NCBI GenBank assembly: GCA_013812695.1
Contig: JACCSZ010000219.1
Coordinates: 1 to 38,723 of the forward strand
Reading direction: 5' to 3'
Origin: Gemmatimonadales bacterium
Lineage (GTDB): Bacteria; Gemmatimonadota; Gemmatimonadetes; Gemmatimonadales; GWC2-71-9
Length of the DNA stretch: 38,723 bases
The notes under the pieces were generated by a model that worked only from the letters and a program-made list of their open reading frames with translations, did not search any database and was not told the origin of the DNA. This document shows positions 1-9,748 of this stretch, piece after piece. Positions within the stretch are counted from its first letter, which is position 1. Each line of letters opens with the position of its first letter. A program made the position numbers and the translations under genes.

Positions 1-325
1 AGCTCCCGAGGACGCTGAGCGGCATCAGTGCGGTCGTGAGCAGCACCATCACGAGGGAGATCCCGTCGATTCCGACCCGATAGCTGATCCCCCAGCTCGC
101 GATCCACGGCGTATTCGAGACCAGCTGGAGCTGCGTGTTGGTGAGATCGAGCGCCCACCAGAGCCCGGCCGACACCAGGAACTCGAGCGTGGCCACGACC
201 ATCGCCGTGCGCTTGGCCGAGCGCTCGTCGCCCAGGAGTACCGGCACCACGCCGATCAGCGGAAACAGGACGAGCGCGTGCAGAATCCAGTGCTCGTACC
301 CGATGGACTGCAGGAGGGCGGTCAT
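1..325 (-). CDS. nuoM: NADH-quinone oxidoreductase subunit M (partial, C-terminus outside window)
   Basis: This is the 5' part of the gene for an antiporter-like, proton-pumping membrane subunit of complex I. Reading the minus strand from an ATG at 325 gives about 108 residues with no stop before the window edge. It has a hydrophobic N-terminus, a second hydrophobic stretch, then VGIDGISLVMVLLTT, which matches the conserved TM region of NuoM near this position. The start lies 7 bases after the nuoL stop, as expected for the nuoL-nuoM order. Roughly 400 more residues should lie outside. NuoN would normally follow. Sequence and gene order both fit NuoM rather than another Mrp-type antiporter. 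Confidence 0.9.
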   Translation of the reverse strand, partial: MTALLQSIGYEHWILHALVLFPLIGVVPVLLGDERSAKRTAMVVATLEFLVSAGLWWALDLTNTQLQLVSNTPWIASWGISYRVGIDGISLVMVLLTTALMPLSVLGS

Positions 326-332
326 CGCGGGG

Positions 333-2306
333 TCACCGGATCACGGCGCGCAGGATCCAGAGCGCTCCCACCAGGAAGAGCACGACGTACACGCCCACCT
401 GCCCCGTCTGAAGCAGCCGGAGACCCCCGCCCACCACCCGCGCGGCCCACGCCGACCCGTTGACCGCCACGCCGTCCACCAGCCGCTGGTCCACGCCGCG
501 CCAGAGCACCACGCGCGAGACCCAGGCGAGCGGCCGCACGATGACCGCGTCGTACAGCTCGTCGACGTAATACTTCCGATTGAGCACCAGGCTCAGTCCG
601 GTATCCGCCGGCGCTTCCCTGGCCGGCGGCGTGGGGCGGCCCAACGTGGTCCGGAAGCCGAGGAAGAGGCCGAGCGCACCGATGGCGACGGCGGCGCCTA
701 CGAGGAAATATTCGGTCGAGCCCGTAGGCATGACCAGCTGCGTGATCCGAAGGCCAGGCTCCATGACCGGCTCGAGCCAGCGCTCGAGCGCCGGGTGCCC
801 ACCGACCAGGTGAGGCAGGTTGAGCACGCCGCCGACGGCGCTGAGCAGGCCGAGCACGACCAGCGGGCCGGTCATGATCCACGGGGCCTCATGCAGGTGC
901 GCCCGCTCCGGCTCGCCCGTCCGGTTCTGGCCCATGAAGGTCATGGCCATCAACCGCGCCATGTAGAAGGCCGTGAGCAGCGCGGCGAGCACGCCCATGC
1001 CGTAGAACAGGTAGAACACCGGCAGATCCGCGCCGCGCGCAAAGGCCGCCGCCAGAATCTCGTCCTTGGAGAAGAAGCCGGAGAACGGCGGGATGCCGGC
1101 GATGGCGAGTGTCGCGATCATCATCAGCGCGAAGGTCACGGGCATCCAGCGTCTGAGGCCGCCCATGTTCCGCATGTCCTGCGCGTCCTCGTGCGAGTGG
1201 GTCGCGTGATAGGCGTGGTGCATCGCGTGGATCACACTGCCGGCCCCCAGGAACAGCAGCGCCTTGAAGAACGCGTGGGTCGCCAGATGGAAGACGCCCG
1301 AGACGTATGCGCCGGTGCCGACCCCGAGGAACATGTAGCCGAGCTGGGAGACGGTGGAGTAAGCCAGTACCTTCTTGATGTCGTACTGGCGGAGACCGAT
1401 CGTGGCCGCGAACAGCGCGGTCAGGGCGCCGATGCCGGCGACGACCGTGCTCGAGACCGGCGCGAGCGCAAACAGCACGTTGGTCCGCGCCACCAGGTAC
1501 ACGCCGGCGGTCACCATCGTCGCGGCGTGAATGAGCGCCGACACCGGCGTCGGCCCCGCCATCGCGTCGGGGAGCCAGGTATACAGGGGGATCTGCGCCG
1601 ACTTGCCGGTGCAGCCGAGGAACAGGAACAACGTGATGGCGGTGACGATGGCGCCGCCCGGCTCGAGCACGGCGGCGGCCCGCTCGTTGACGTGGGCGAA
1701 GTCGAGGCTCCCGAACGTGCGCCAGATGAAGAACATGGCTACCAGGAAGCCGAAGTCGCCGATCCGGTTCATGATGAACGCCTTCTTGCCGGCGTCCGCG
1801 TTGACCTTGTCGGCGAACCAGAAGCCGATCAGCAGGTACGAGCAGAGCCCCACGCCCTCCCAGCCGATGAACATCACCGGGAAGCTCGACCCGAGCACCA
1901 GCACCAGCATGAAGACGACGAACAGATTGAGGTAGGCGAAGTAGCGCGCATACCCCGGATCCTCGCGCATGTAGCCGACACTGAACAGGTGAATCAGGCT
2001 CCCGACGCCGGTGACGATCAGCAGCATCACAGTGGAGAGCTGGTCCACCTGGAAGGCGAAGGCCACCTGCAGGCGGTCCACGGGCAGCCACGACCAGAGA
2101 TGCACCACGAGTGGCGCGTGCGGGGGCTCACGCCAGAGCTCGACCAGGACGCCGAGGGATACGACGAAGGAGCCCAGGAGCACGCCCGGCCCCACCACCG
2201 ACACCAGACGCTTGGCCTCGGGTCGCCAGAGTGCCAGCGCGCCGTTCACCAGAAACCCCGCCAGCGGGAGCGCCACGGCGAGCCAGACCACGTGCGAAAA
2301 GGCCAT
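333..2306 (-). CDS. nuoL: NADH-quinone oxidoreductase subunit L
   Basis: The product is 657 residues, slightly longer than the 613 of E. coli NuoL. It is the distal antiporter-like, proton-translocating subunit of complex I. The sequence shows many hydrophobic helices. It carries GWEGVGLCSYLLI, with the conserved glutamate of the pumping unit, and CTGKSAQIPLYTWLPDAM followed by GPTPVSALIHAATMV, with the conserved lysine and broken-helix region. A histidine-rich loop follows (HAMHHAYHATHSHEDAQD). The C-terminal portion after about residue 490 should contain the long lateral helix and final anchor. The ATG at 2306 overlaps the nuoK stop by one base, which points to translational coupling. Confidence 0.97.
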   Translation of the reverse strand: MAFSHVVWLAVALPLAGFLVNGALALWRPEAKRLVSVVGPGVLLGSFVVSLGVLVELWREPPHAPLVVHLWSWLPVDRLQVAFAFQVDQLSTVMLLIVTGVGSLIHLFSVGYMREDPGYARYFAYLNLFVVFMLVLVLGSSFPVMFIGWEGVGLCSYLLIGFWFADKVNADAGKKAFIMNRIGDFGFLVAMFFIWRTFGSLDFAHVNERAAAVLEPGGAIVTAITLFLFLGCTGKSAQIPLYTWLPDAMAGPTPVSALIHAATMVTAGVYLVARTNVLFALAPVSSTVVAGIGALTALFAATIGLRQYDIKKVLAYSTVSQLGYMFLGVGTGAYVSGVFHLATHAFFKALLFLGAGSVIHAMHHAYHATHSHEDAQDMRNMGGLRRWMPVTFALMMIATLAIAGIPPFSGFFSKDEILAAAFARGADLPVFYLFYGMGVLAALLTAFYMARLMAMTFMGQNRTGEPERAHLHEAPWIMTGPLVVLGLLSAVGGVLNLPHLVGGHPALERWLEPVMEPGLRITQLVMPTGSTEYFLVGAAVAIGALGLFLGFRTTLGRPTPPAREAPADTGLSLVLNRKYYVDELYDAVIVRPLAWVSRVVLWRGVDQRLVDGVAVNGSAWAARVVGGGLRLLQTGQVGVYVVLFLVGALWILRAVIR

Positions 2307-2602
2307 CAGCCCCGCAGCAGGTTGATGTTCTGAAGGTCGACCGATTGCTTGTGCCGGAAGATCGCGAGGATGATCGCCAGCCCCACCGCCGCTTCGGCCG
2401 CTGCCACGGTCATGACGAAGAACACCATGATCTGGCCGCTGGCGCCGTAGAGCTGGGCCAGGGCCACGAAGGTCAGGTTGACGGCGTTGAGCATCAGCTC
2501 GATACACATGAAGAGGATGATCGCGTTCCGGCGGAGGAGCACGCCGGCCACGCCGAGACTGAAGAGGATGGCCGAGAGACCGAGCGCGGGCCCGAGCAGC
2601 AT
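2306..2602 (-). CDS. nuoK: NADH-quinone oxidoreductase subunit K
   Basis: This is a 98-residue, three-helix membrane subunit of complex I, close to the usual 100. Two buried glutamates of the proton path are visible: E35 in [10 protein letters not shown] and E70 in [11 protein letters not shown], matching E36 and E72 of E. coli NuoK. The C-terminus [17 protein letters not shown] is typical of the family. The ATG at 2602 shares one base with the end of nuoJ, and the stop shares one base with nuoL, so the gene sits in a continuous overlapping chain. Confidence 0.97.
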   Translation of the reverse strand: MLLGPALGLSAILFSLGVAGVLLRRNAIILFMCIELMLNAVNLTFVALAQLYGASGQIMVFFVMTVAAAEAAVGLAIILAIFRHKQSVDLQNINLLRG

Positions 2603-3159
2603 CAGGCGTTTCGCTTGGCGAGCACGACGGCACCGACGATGGCCGCGAGCAGCAGGATCGAGGTGATCTCGAACGGCACCAGGTAGATCTGGAACAGCGG
2701 CGCCGCGAGCCCGCCGACCACGCCTCGGGCGGCCGCGTCCTGCTGCGCGAGCTGGCCGGCGGCAAACACCGTGGCGGGGTCGGCGAATGCCGGGGCCTGG
2801 GAGATCTCGCTCGCCAGCCGGCGCGGGGTGTAGCGCCAGAGCGCGAACAGCTCGATGGCCAGCAGGCCGACGATGACGACCGTCGCCGCCACGCTCGACG
2901 CGCCCCGCATGTCGGAGCTGGCCTGGCCGAGGTTGAGGAGCATGATGACGAACAGGAAGAGCACCATCACCGCGCCGGCGTACACCAGCACCTGGATCGC
3001 CGCGATGAACTGCGCGTCGAGCAGCACGTAGATGGCGGCCAGCGAGAACATGGTGGACACCAGCCACAGGGCCGCGCTCACGGCGTTGCGCTGCAGGATG
3101 CAGAGCGCCGCCGAGACGACCGCGAACGCGGCGAAGACGTAAAACACGGTCTGGGTCAT
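2602..3159 (-). CDS. nuoJ: NADH-quinone oxidoreductase subunit J
   Basis: This is a 185-residue complex I membrane subunit. It has a hydrophobic N-terminal pair of helices, then [20 protein letters not shown], the conserved third helix that carries the pi-bulge and gates the coupling channel. Two more helices follow: one around [18 protein letters not shown] and a last one in the C-terminal third ([21 protein letters not shown]). The start ATG at 3159 abuts the nuoI stop codon (3160-3162). Family and position in the operon leave little doubt. Confidence 0.96.
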   Translation of the reverse strand: MTQTVFYVFAAFAVVSAALCILQRNAVSAALWLVSTMFSLAAIYVLLDAQFIAAIQVLVYAGAVMVLFLFVIMLLNLGQASSDMRGASSVAATVVIVGLLAIELFALWRYTPRRLASEISQAPAFADPATVFAAGQLAQQDAAARGVVGGLAAPLFQIYLVPFEITSILLLAAIVGAVVLAKRNA

Positions 3160-3666
3160 CTACTCGCCCTGAGGGTCGCTCGGGTCCCAGAGCGTCGACA
3201 CCGCGTGGGTCTGCGACTGCAGCCGTTCGAGGTCGTACACGAACCGGCCGCGGGTGTACTCGGCGTTCTCGAAGTGGACGCCCACGTGGATGGCCTCCTC
3301 AGGGCAGACCTCCTGGCAGTACCCGCAGAACACGCAGCGGAACTCGTCGATCTCGTAGATCAGCGGGTACCGGTTCCCTTGCTCGTCCTCGCCCGGCACC
3401 AGCTTGATGCAGTTGGCGGGGCAGATCTGCGGACAGAGTCCGCAGGCCACACACTTGGACCGGCCCTGCTCGTCGGTGAGCATCCGGTGCGTCCCGCGCC
3501 AGCGCTGGGAGATGCTCCACTCGGTCGTGCTCTTCTGCTCCGGGTACTGCATCGTCACCTTCGGCTCGAACATGTGCTTGAAGGTGAGCGCCATGCCCTT
3601 GAGCGTAGCCCGCACGTAGCTGACTTCGCGCTCCGGGCGGCGCATGACCTTCACCCCGATCGCCAT
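3160..3666 (-). CDS. nuoI: NADH-quinone oxidoreductase subunit I, 2x[4Fe-4S] ferredoxin-like
   Basis: This is a 168-residue peripheral-arm subunit carrying the N6a and N6b [4Fe-4S] clusters that pass electrons towards N2. Two ferredoxin motifs are intact: C72-C75-C78-C82 ([13 protein letters not shown]) and C111-C114-C117-C121 ([13 protein letters not shown]). The N-terminal amphipathic part (residues 15-40) should sit on the membrane. The ATG at 3666 overlaps the nuoH stop by one base. Much longer frames run upstream through nuoH, but they are only the same frame read through another gene. Confidence 0.97.
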   Translation of the reverse strand: MAIGVKVMRRPEREVSYVRATLKGMALTFKHMFEPKVTMQYPEQKSTTEWSISQRWRGTHRMLTDEQGRSKCVACGLCPQICPANCIKLVPGEDEQGNRYPLIYEIDEFRCVFCGYCQEVCPEEAIHVGVHFENAEYTRGRFVYDLERLQSQTHAVSTLWDPSDPQGE

Positions 3667-4907
3667 CAGCCCGTGACCGTGGCGCGCTTCACGAGCGGCT
3701 TGGCGCTGTGCTGCCGCCGGTTGGAGCCCTTGATGAAGACCCCGCTGTCCAGCAGCCCGAAGACCAGAAACGCCACCACGACGTTCACCCCGAGCAGGGC
3801 GAGCGAGCGGAGCTTGGGATCGGTGATCCCGGCGACGTGCTCGATGCCATAGATGGCCGTGCAGATCACCATGATGTAGGCCAGCGCGATCGGCATCAGC
3901 ACCTTCCATCCGAGCGCCATGAGCTGGTCGTACCGGAATCGCGGCAGGGTCCACCGGATCCACATCACGAAGAAGATCCAGAACATCAGCTTGAGGAAGA
4001 AAAAGGCCCCCGTGGCGATGGTCTGCAGCAGTCCGCCCTGTTCGTCCCAGCGGCCCGGGATGTCCCAGCCTCCGAAAAACAGGGTCGTGACCATGGCGCA
4101 GACCGTCACCACGTTCGCGTATTCGGCGATGAAGAAGAGCGAGAACTTCATCGCGCTGTACTCGGTGTGATACCCCGCAATCAGCTCCGACTCGGCCTCG
4201 GGCAGGTCGAACGGGAGCCGGTTGGTCTCGGCGAATCCCGAGATGAGGAAGATGAAGAACGACAGGAACAGCGGCAGGACGTACCACAGGCCGGCCTGCT
4301 GGTCCCGGATGATGGCCCCGAAGCCCACGTTTCCGCTGATGAGGAGGACAGGGATGAGGCTCAGACCCATCGCCACCTCGTACGAGATCATCTGCGCCGT
4401 GGCGCGAAGCCCCCCGAGAAGCGCGTATTTGCTGTTCGACGACCACCCCGCCAGCGCGATCCCGTAGACGCCCATGGAGCTGATAGCCAGCACGAACAGG
4501 AAGCCGATGGGCAGATCGGCCACGACCATCGGGAGTGGGCCGTGGTAGGCGAAGGGGCCGAGCGGACCGAGGGTGACGTCGAAATCCACCGGCAGGGGGG
4601 CGGCGAACGGGATCACGGCCGACAGCATGAGGGCCGGAATGAACGCCAGCGCGGGGGCCAGGACGAACAGCCAGCGGTTGGCGAGCGCCGGGGAGGTTTC
4701 CTCCTTGAGGATGTTCTTGACACCGTCGGCGGCCGGCTGCAACAGGCCGGCCCAGCCCACCCGGTTGGGCCCGCGCCGGTTCTGCATCCACGCGCTGACC
4801 TTGCGCTCCATCAGCGTGAGGAGCGCCACGCCGACCAGGATGACGGTGAAGACGAAGAGCATCTTGAGGACGCTCAGCAGAATGAACCCCTTCATCTCCG
4901 GGGTCAT
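3666..4907 (-). CDS. nuoH: NADH-quinone oxidoreductase subunit H
   Basis: This is a 413-residue membrane subunit forming the quinone chamber with NuoB and NuoD. It contains [19 protein letters not shown] near the N-terminus and the acidic quinone-loop signature [20 protein letters not shown], both diagnostic of NuoH. Eight or so hydrophobic helices are visible. The C-terminus is short, basic and hydrophilic (from about residue 395). The ATG at 4907 overlaps the nuoG stop in an ATGA arrangement; an in-frame ATG at 4895 would remove four residues. Typical lengths are 325-430. Confidence 0.97.
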   Translation of the reverse strand: MTPEMKGFILLSVLKMLFVFTVILVGVALLTLMERKVSAWMQNRRGPNRVGWAGLLQPAADGVKNILKEETSPALANRWLFVLAPALAFIPALMLSAVIPFAAPLPVDFDVTLGPLGPFAYHGPLPMVVADLPIGFLFVLAISSMGVYGIALAGWSSNSKYALLGGLRATAQMISYEVAMGLSLIPVLLISGNVGFGAIIRDQQAGLWYVLPLFLSFFIFLISGFAETNRLPFDLPEAESELIAGYHTEYSAMKFSLFFIAEYANVVTVCAMVTTLFFGGWDIPGRWDEQGGLLQTIATGAFFFLKLMFWIFFVMWIRWTLPRFRYDQLMALGWKVLMPIALAYIMVICTAIYGIEHVAGITDPKLRSLALLGVNVVVAFLVFGLLDSGVFIKGSNRRQHSAKPLVKRATVTG

Positions 4908-6505
4908 CGCGCGGCGCCTTCCGCGCGTCCTGGCACGGGCGCGGATCCAGTCCGAAGGACCCGGCCGGTGTATCCGATATCCCCATGCCCGAGGCCGGCG
5001 AAGACGGGCCACCGCTCGCCAAGCAGCTCGAACGCTTCCGCTGCGGTGGACGGCGCGTCGGCGCTCGGGCCAGGTCCGGCGAGCACTTCGCCGGCAATCC
5101 ACCACGCGGGACGCGCCATGCCCGGCTGCGATTTGGCCTGCTGATAGCGCTGGATGCGGTGGTCCCGGTTCACGTAGGTGCCGTTCTCCTCCGCCATCGT
5201 GGTGACCGGCAGCACCAGCTCGACGTTCCTGAGGGCATCCGCGATCACGGTGCCCAGGAGGACGACCATGCCGGGCGCCGCGGCCAGCGCGGCCTCGTCG
5301 GCTTGGTCGAGGTCCGCGTCCAGGACGATCACCACGGCGGCGGAGAGTGCCTGGCGCATGGCGGCGGCCCACTGTGGCGTATAGCCGAGCAGCTCGGCCC
5401 CGGCCAGGTTCGGCGCCCGCTCGCGGCGGAGCGCCAGGTTGGGCACGCCGGACAGCGGGGCCTCCTCGCCCAGCGGCACCTGCACGGCGGCGGCCACCTC
5501 GAAGCGATCCACGAGCCGGCGCACCAGTCCGAGCGATTCCGTCGACGCGCGCCCGGTCGCCAGGATGACCGCGGAGCCGCTGGCGCCGCGCAGCACCTGC
5601 TCGAACCGGGCGAGCGCGGTGTCCCAGTCGGTCGCCGTGTGGCGGGCGCCGTCGCGCACGAGCGGCGCCTCGATGCGGTCGCCACGATTCATCCAGCGGT
5701 AGTTGGCGCGGCCGTAGTCGCACATGAAGTGGCGGTTGACCTCGAGGTTCGGCCGCGGCCGGATGCGGATCACGACGTCGTCGCGGGTGTCGATGCTGAC
5801 GTTGCAGCCCTGGGTGCAGCCGGGGCAGACGCTGGCGGTCTTGTCGAGATCCCAGGCCCGCGCCTTGTGCAGGAAGTCTTTGGAGAGCAGCGAGCCGACC
5901 GGGCAGAGGTCGACGACGTTACCGGACCACGCGTGATCGAGCTTCTGCTCCTCGCTGATGCCGATGTAGGCCCGGTCGCCGCGCTCGCTCACGTTGAGCA
6001 CGGGGGCGTCGGCCACGTCCTCCATGAACCGGACGCAGCGGGTGCACAGGATACAGCGATTCGGCACGTAGAGGATGTCCGGACCGAAGTCCTCGACCGG
6101 GCTGTAGCGCTTGGCGTACTCGGCATACCGGGTGCCGGCGCGGCCTTCCTGGAATACGTAATCCTGCAGCTCGCACTCGCCCGCCTGATCGCAGATCGGG
6201 CAGTCCAGCGGATGGTTGATGAGCAGGAGCTCGAGTACGCCCTCGCGGGCCTTCTTGGCACTCGCGCTGTTGACGTGGACAACCTGGCCCTCGACCACCG
6301 ACGTGACGCAGGCGGGCATCAGCTTGGGCGCCTTTTCCACTTCCACCAGGCACATCCGGCACACCGCCGGGCTCGGCAGCGACGGATGGTAGCAGTAGTG
6401 CGGCACCAGCACGCCCGCCTGCTTGGCGGCCTCGATGATGGGCGTGCCCTTCGGCACGCTCACTGGCATACCGTCGATCGTCACGTTGACCAGTTCGTCG
6501 GCCAT
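4904..6505 (-). CDS. nuoG: NADH-quinone oxidoreductase subunit G, short form
   Basis: This is a 533-residue iron-sulfur subunit of the peripheral arm. All N-terminal cluster ligands are present: [2Fe-2S] C38, C49, C52, C66; N5 H98, C102, C105, C111; N4 C151, C154, C157, C201. A further CxxCxxxC set (C227, C230, C234) with C262 after 27 residues matches the N7 site known from E. coli and Thermus NuoG. The molybdopterin-oxidoreductase-like C-terminal half is much reduced: E. coli NuoG is about 908 residues. The remaining tail keeps a [17 protein letters not shown] stretch typical of that fold. The ATG at 6505 begins [12 protein letters not shown]. An unusual 122-base gap separates it from nuoF. 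Confidence 0.95.
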   Translation of the reverse strand: MADELVNVTIDGMPVSVPKGTPIIEAAKQAGVLVPHYCYHPSLPSPAVCRMCLVEVEKAPKLMPACVTSVVEGQVVHVNSASAKKAREGVLELLLINHPLDCPICDQAGECELQDYVFQEGRAGTRYAEYAKRYSPVEDFGPDILYVPNRCILCTRCVRFMEDVADAPVLNVSERGDRAYIGISEEQKLDHAWSGNVVDLCPVGSLLSKDFLHKARAWDLDKTASVCPGCTQGCNVSIDTRDDVVIRIRPRPNLEVNRHFMCDYGRANYRWMNRGDRIEAPLVRDGARHTATDWDTALARFEQVLRGASGSAVILATGRASTESLGLVRRLVDRFEVAAAVQVPLGEEAPLSGVPNLALRRERAPNLAGAELLGYTPQWAAAMRQALSAAVVIVLDADLDQADEAALAAAPGMVVLLGTVIADALRNVELVLPVTTMAEENGTYVNRDHRIQRYQQAKSQPGMARPAWWIAGEVLAGPGPSADAPSTAAEAFELLGERWPVFAGLGHGDIGYTGRVLRTGSAPVPGRAEGAAR

Positions 6506-6536
6506 TGCGCTTTCCTGGTTGGGCTCGGGTGCTGTA

Positions 6537-6614
6537 TTCACCACGAAGGCACGAAGGACACGAAAACCATTCCGCACGCGGCCCCCCTCGTGGCCTTGGT
6601 GCCTTGGTGGTGAA
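6537..6614. repeat. Imperfect inverted repeat between nuoG and nuoF
   Basis: The left arm (6537-6563) and right arm (6588-6614) are 27 bases each and match as inverted copies at 24 of 27 positions. Each arm contains a short direct repeat (ACGAAGG or CCTTGGTG units). Translated on the plus strand, the left arm gives HHEGTKDTK, a string I recall from spurious ORFs over a dispersed non-coding repeat in many soil and aquatic bacteria. It fills the only sizeable gap in the second half of the nuo operon and could form a hairpin in the nuo transcript. Assignment to a dispersed family is from memory, not a search. Confidence 0.7.
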
Positions 6615-6627
6615 AGAGCATCGGCAC

Positions 6628-7935
6628 TCAAACCACCGCCATCGCCGGCTCGCGCGCGCCGGCGATGTACGCCTCGAACTCGGACCGGAACTTCTGGATG
6701 CCGCTCACGACCGGCGCGGCGCAGGAGTCGCTCAGGACGCAAATGGTCTTGCCGGTCATATTGTCGCAGAGGTCGAGGAGGAGCTGGAAATCGTCCTGCT
6801 TGCCCCGGCCGGTCAGGATACGCTCCAGGATCCGCGTCGTCCACGCCGTGCCCTCCCGGCACTGGGTGCACTGGGCGCAGCTCTCGTGGGCGTAGAAGCG
6901 GGCGAGGCGCCAGATCTGGTACACCATGTCGGTGGTGTCGTCCATGACGATCATGCCGGCCGAGCCGAGCATCGAGCCTTGCTCGACGATGCCTTCGTAA
7001 TCGAAGAGCGCCGCTTCGGCTTCCTCGCGCGTCATGATGGGCACCGAGCTGCCGCCCGGAATGATCGCCTTGAACGTCCGACCCGGCTTGGGCCCCCCGG
7101 CCATGTCGTACAGGATCTCCTTCACCGGCGTGCCCATCGTGACCTCGTAATTGCCGGGCCGCTGGATGTGCCCGCAGATCGAGATCAACTTGGTGCCGGT
7201 GCTCTTGGGGTTGCCGAGACACAGGGCCTTGTACCACGCGGCGCCGCGGTTCAGAATGTGGGGGACCGCGCTCAGCGTCTCGACGTTGTTGATCGTCGTC
7301 GGCATGCCGAACAGGCCGGCCACCGCCGGGAACGGCGGCTTGATCCGCGGGTTCCCGCGCTTCCCTTCGATCGAGTTCATCATCGCGGTCTCTTCGCCGC
7401 AGATGTACGCCCCGGCGCCGCGATGCAGCACGATGTCCACCCGCTTCCCGCTCCCCAGCGCGTCGGCCCCGAGCGCACCCATCGCGTAGGCCTGCTCCAC
7501 CGCCGCCGACATGACCTTCCACGGCTCGGTGAACTCGCCGCGGATGTAGAGGTAGCACCGCTCCGCCCCGATGGCGTACGCCGCGATCGCGCACCCCTCG
7601 ATGAGGGCGTGCGGCGTCCAGCGCATGATCTCCCGGTCCTTGAACGTTCCGGGCTCCGATTCATCCGCGTTGCATACGAGATAGTGCGGCTTGACCACGT
7701 CCTTCGGCATGAAGGACCACTTGAGTCCGGTCGGGAAGCCGGCGCCGCCACGGCCCCGGAGGCCCGACGCCTTGACTTCTTCCACGATGGCGTCGCGCGT
7801 CATCGCGAGCGCCCGCTTCAGCGCCTCGTAGCCGCCGCGCTCCACCCAGCCGTCGTACGTGCGCGCGCCGGCGTCACCGAAGTACCGGGACAGCACCACC
7901 GTCTCTTTCGAGTGGCTCGGATGCGGAAAGCCCAT
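6628..7935 (-). CDS. nuoF: NADH-quinone oxidoreductase subunit F (FMN and NADH binding)
   Basis: This 435-residue protein is the NADH-oxidising subunit at the tip of the peripheral arm. The glycine-rich GRGGAGFPTG at 61-70 contributes to FMN/NADH binding. GAGAYICGEETAMMNSIEG (173-191) and NNVET (216-220) are the usual Complex1_51K signatures. The N3 [4Fe-4S] ligands are C353, C356, C359 and C399. The ATG at 7935 overlaps the nuoE stop by one base. Length matches the family (about 430-445). Confidence 0.98.
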   Translation of the reverse strand: MGFPHPSHSKETVVLSRYFGDAGARTYDGWVERGGYEALKRALAMTRDAIVEEVKASGLRGRGGAGFPTGLKWSFMPKDVVKPHYLVCNADESEPGTFKDREIMRWTPHALIEGCAIAAYAIGAERCYLYIRGEFTEPWKVMSAAVEQAYAMGALGADALGSGKRVDIVLHRGAGAYICGEETAMMNSIEGKRGNPRIKPPFPAVAGLFGMPTTINNVETLSAVPHILNRGAAWYKALCLGNPKSTGTKLISICGHIQRPGNYEVTMGTPVKEILYDMAGGPKPGRTFKAIIPGGSSVPIMTREEAEAALFDYEGIVEQGSMLGSAGMIVMDDTTDMVYQIWRLARFYAHESCAQCTQCREGTAWTTRILERILTGRGKQDDFQLLLDLCDNMTGKTICVLSDSCAAPVVSGIQKFRSEFEAYIAGAREPAMAVV

Positions 7936-8459
7936 TACGGGAACCTCTGCAGGATGCCCGCGACCTTGTCGGGGGTCACGTCCTCGATGAAGTCGTCGTC
8001 GACCATGATCGGCGTGGGAAAGCCGCAGGCGCCCAGGCACTCGACCTCGATGACCGTGAACCGGTCGTCGGGACTGGTGGCCCCCAGTTCGACGCAGCCG
8101 GTGGCCGCGAGCAGTGCCTTCACCACATCCTCCGCACCGCAGATGTTGCACGGTGACGTGGTGCAGACCTGAATGAAGTGGCGGCCCACTGGATGGGTGT
8201 GGTACATGGTGTAGAACGTGACCACGCCCTTCACGTAGGCCGGGGTCAGGTCCAGCGCTTCGGCCACTTCGCCGATGTCCGTCTCCGAGATCCAGCCCCT
8301 GACCTCCTGGACCATCCAGAGCGCGGGCAGCAGGCATGCCTGCTTGGTCGGATAGCGGGCGAACAGCTCCTCCAGTTTCGTTCGCGTCTCGCCCACGAAC
8401 ACCGGATCCTGCGCGGCCGGCGTGGCGCCGTGGCTTCCGTGCGCCTGGTGCGAGGTCAT
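7935..8459 (-). CDS. nuoE: NADH-quinone oxidoreductase subunit E
   Basis: This is a 174-residue thioredoxin-like subunit carrying the N1a [2Fe-2S] cluster. Ligands are C99 and C104 (VCTTSPC) and C141 and C145 (ECLGACG). A helical N-terminal domain precedes them, with the family-typical LPALWMVQE and PAYVKGVVTFYTMYHTHP. The ATG at 8459 overlaps the nuoD stop in an ATGA arrangement. The polar, His/Ala-rich first 20 residues are less conserved. Confidence 0.97.
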   Translation of the reverse strand: MTSHQAHGSHGATPAAQDPVFVGETRTKLEELFARYPTKQACLLPALWMVQEVRGWISETDIGEVAEALDLTPAYVKGVVTFYTMYHTHPVGRHFIQVCTTSPCNICGAEDVVKALLAATGCVELGATSPDDRFTVIEVECLGACGFPTPIMVDDDFIEDVTPDKVAGILQRFP

Positions 8460-9748
8460 CGGTCGACTTCTCCCATCACGATATCGACGCTCGCGTTGAT
8501 GGCGATGACGTCGGAGAGGAGCGCGCCCTCGCACATCACGGGCAGGCTCGACAGGTTGATAAACGACGGAGGCCGGATGCGCCACCGCACGGGCTTGGCC
8601 GTGCCATCGGAGACCAGGTAGTAGCCGAGCTCGCCCTTAGGGTTCTCGACGCCCAGGTAGGCCTCGCCCACCGGCGGCTTCACGCCGTCCATCACCTGCT
8701 TGAAGTGGAAGATCATCGCTTCCATGTCGCTCATCGCGCGCGACTTGGGCGGCAGGATGACGCGGGGATCGTCCACGTTGATCGGGGCGCCCTTGAGCGT
8801 GGCCAGCCGGTCGAGCGCTTGCTCGAGGATCCGGTTTGACTGCCACATCTCCTCGAGCCGCACGCGGTAGCGGTCGTAGATATCGCCGTGCTCGCCCACG
8901 GGCACGTCGAACTCGTACGTCTCGTAGTCGAGATAGGGCCGGTCCTTGCGCACATCGTAGTCCACCCCGCTGGCCCGGAGCATGGGCCCGGAAAGCGAGT
9001 GGTTGATCGCCTGCTCCGCGGTCAGCACGCCCACGCCCTGGGTCCGCCCGATCCAGATGGCGTTCCGGGTGAACATCGTGTCCACTTCGGCCAGCGTCTT
9101 GGGAAAGGTTCGGGTGAAGTCGCGGAGCCCGGCCTCGAAGTCGTCGGGTACGTCGGCCATCATGCCGCCGACGCGGGTGAGGCTCGTCGTGAGCCGCGCG
9201 CCCGTCCACTTCTCCTGCAGGTTGTAGATTCGCTCCCGCTCCTGAAACGACCAGAGGAACGGCGTGAACGCGCCGAGGTCGATCCCCGTGGTGCCGAGCC
9301 AGACCAGATGAGAGATGATCCGGCTCATCTCGCACGCGATGACCCGGAGGACCCGGCAGCGCTCCGGCACCTCGATGGCCATCAGCTTCTCCGCCGCCAG
9401 CGCGAAGCAGACGTTGTTGGCCATCGGCGAGAGGTAATCGGTGCGGTCGGTAAGGGGAATGATCTGGTTGTAGTGGCGGTACTCGCCCAGCTTCTCGAAC
9501 CCCGAGTGGAGGTAGCCGATGTGCGGAATGCAGCGCTTGACGGTTTCGCCCTCGAGCTCGATCACCAGTCGGAGCACGCCGTGCGTGGCCGGGTGTTGCG
9601 GGCCGATGTTGACCAGCATGTGCTCTGCGCCGAAGTCCTCGTCGAACGCCACCGGGGCGTCCCGTACACCGAGCGGCACCCGGGTGGGGCGGCCCTGCGC
9701 GTCGAGCCCGGGTGTCGCCAGCGCCATCTCGACCGTTCGCAAGCTCAT
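8456..9748 (-). CDS. nuoD: NADH-quinone oxidoreductase subunit D
   Basis: This is a 430-residue, hydrogenase-large-subunit-like protein that lines the quinone-binding cavity. GPQHPATHG (residues 49-57), then HIGYLHSGFEKL, form the conserved quinone-site region. DRTDYLSPMANN and the C-terminal DIVMGEVDR are family hallmarks. NuoC is a separate gene here, so this is not the fused NuoCD of enterobacteria. The ATG at 9748 overlaps the nuoC stop in an ATGA arrangement. Confidence 0.98.
   Translation of the reverse strand: MSLRTVEMALATPGLDAQGRPTRVPLGVRDAPVAFDEDFGAEHMLVNIGPQHPATHGVLRLVIELEGETVKRCIPHIGYLHSGFEKLGEYRHYNQIIPLTDRTDYLSPMANNVCFALAAEKLMAIEVPERCRVLRVIACEMSRIISHLVWLGTTGIDLGAFTPFLWSFQERERIYNLQEKWTGARLTTSLTRVGGMMADVPDDFEAGLRDFTRTFPKTLAEVDTMFTRNAIWIGRTQGVGVLTAEQAINHSLSGPMLRASGVDYDVRKDRPYLDYETYEFDVPVGEHGDIYDRYRVRLEEMWQSNRILEQALDRLATLKGAPINVDDPRVILPPKSRAMSDMEAMIFHFKQVMDGVKPPVGEAYLGVENPKGELGYYLVSDGTAKPVRWRIRPPSFINLSSLPVMCEGALLSDVIAINASVDIVMGEVDR

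Noticed and set aside
135-2333. Long plus-strand open frame (about 730 codons) opposite nuoL
   Set aside because: It is the mirror of nuoL in GC-rich sequence. The translation is His/Arg/Glu-rich with no domain, and nuoL is certain.
6628-8337. NuoF starting upstream inside nuoE
   Set aside because: The frame stays open but family similarity begins with MGFPHPSHSKETVVLSRYFG at 7935, right at the nuoE stop.
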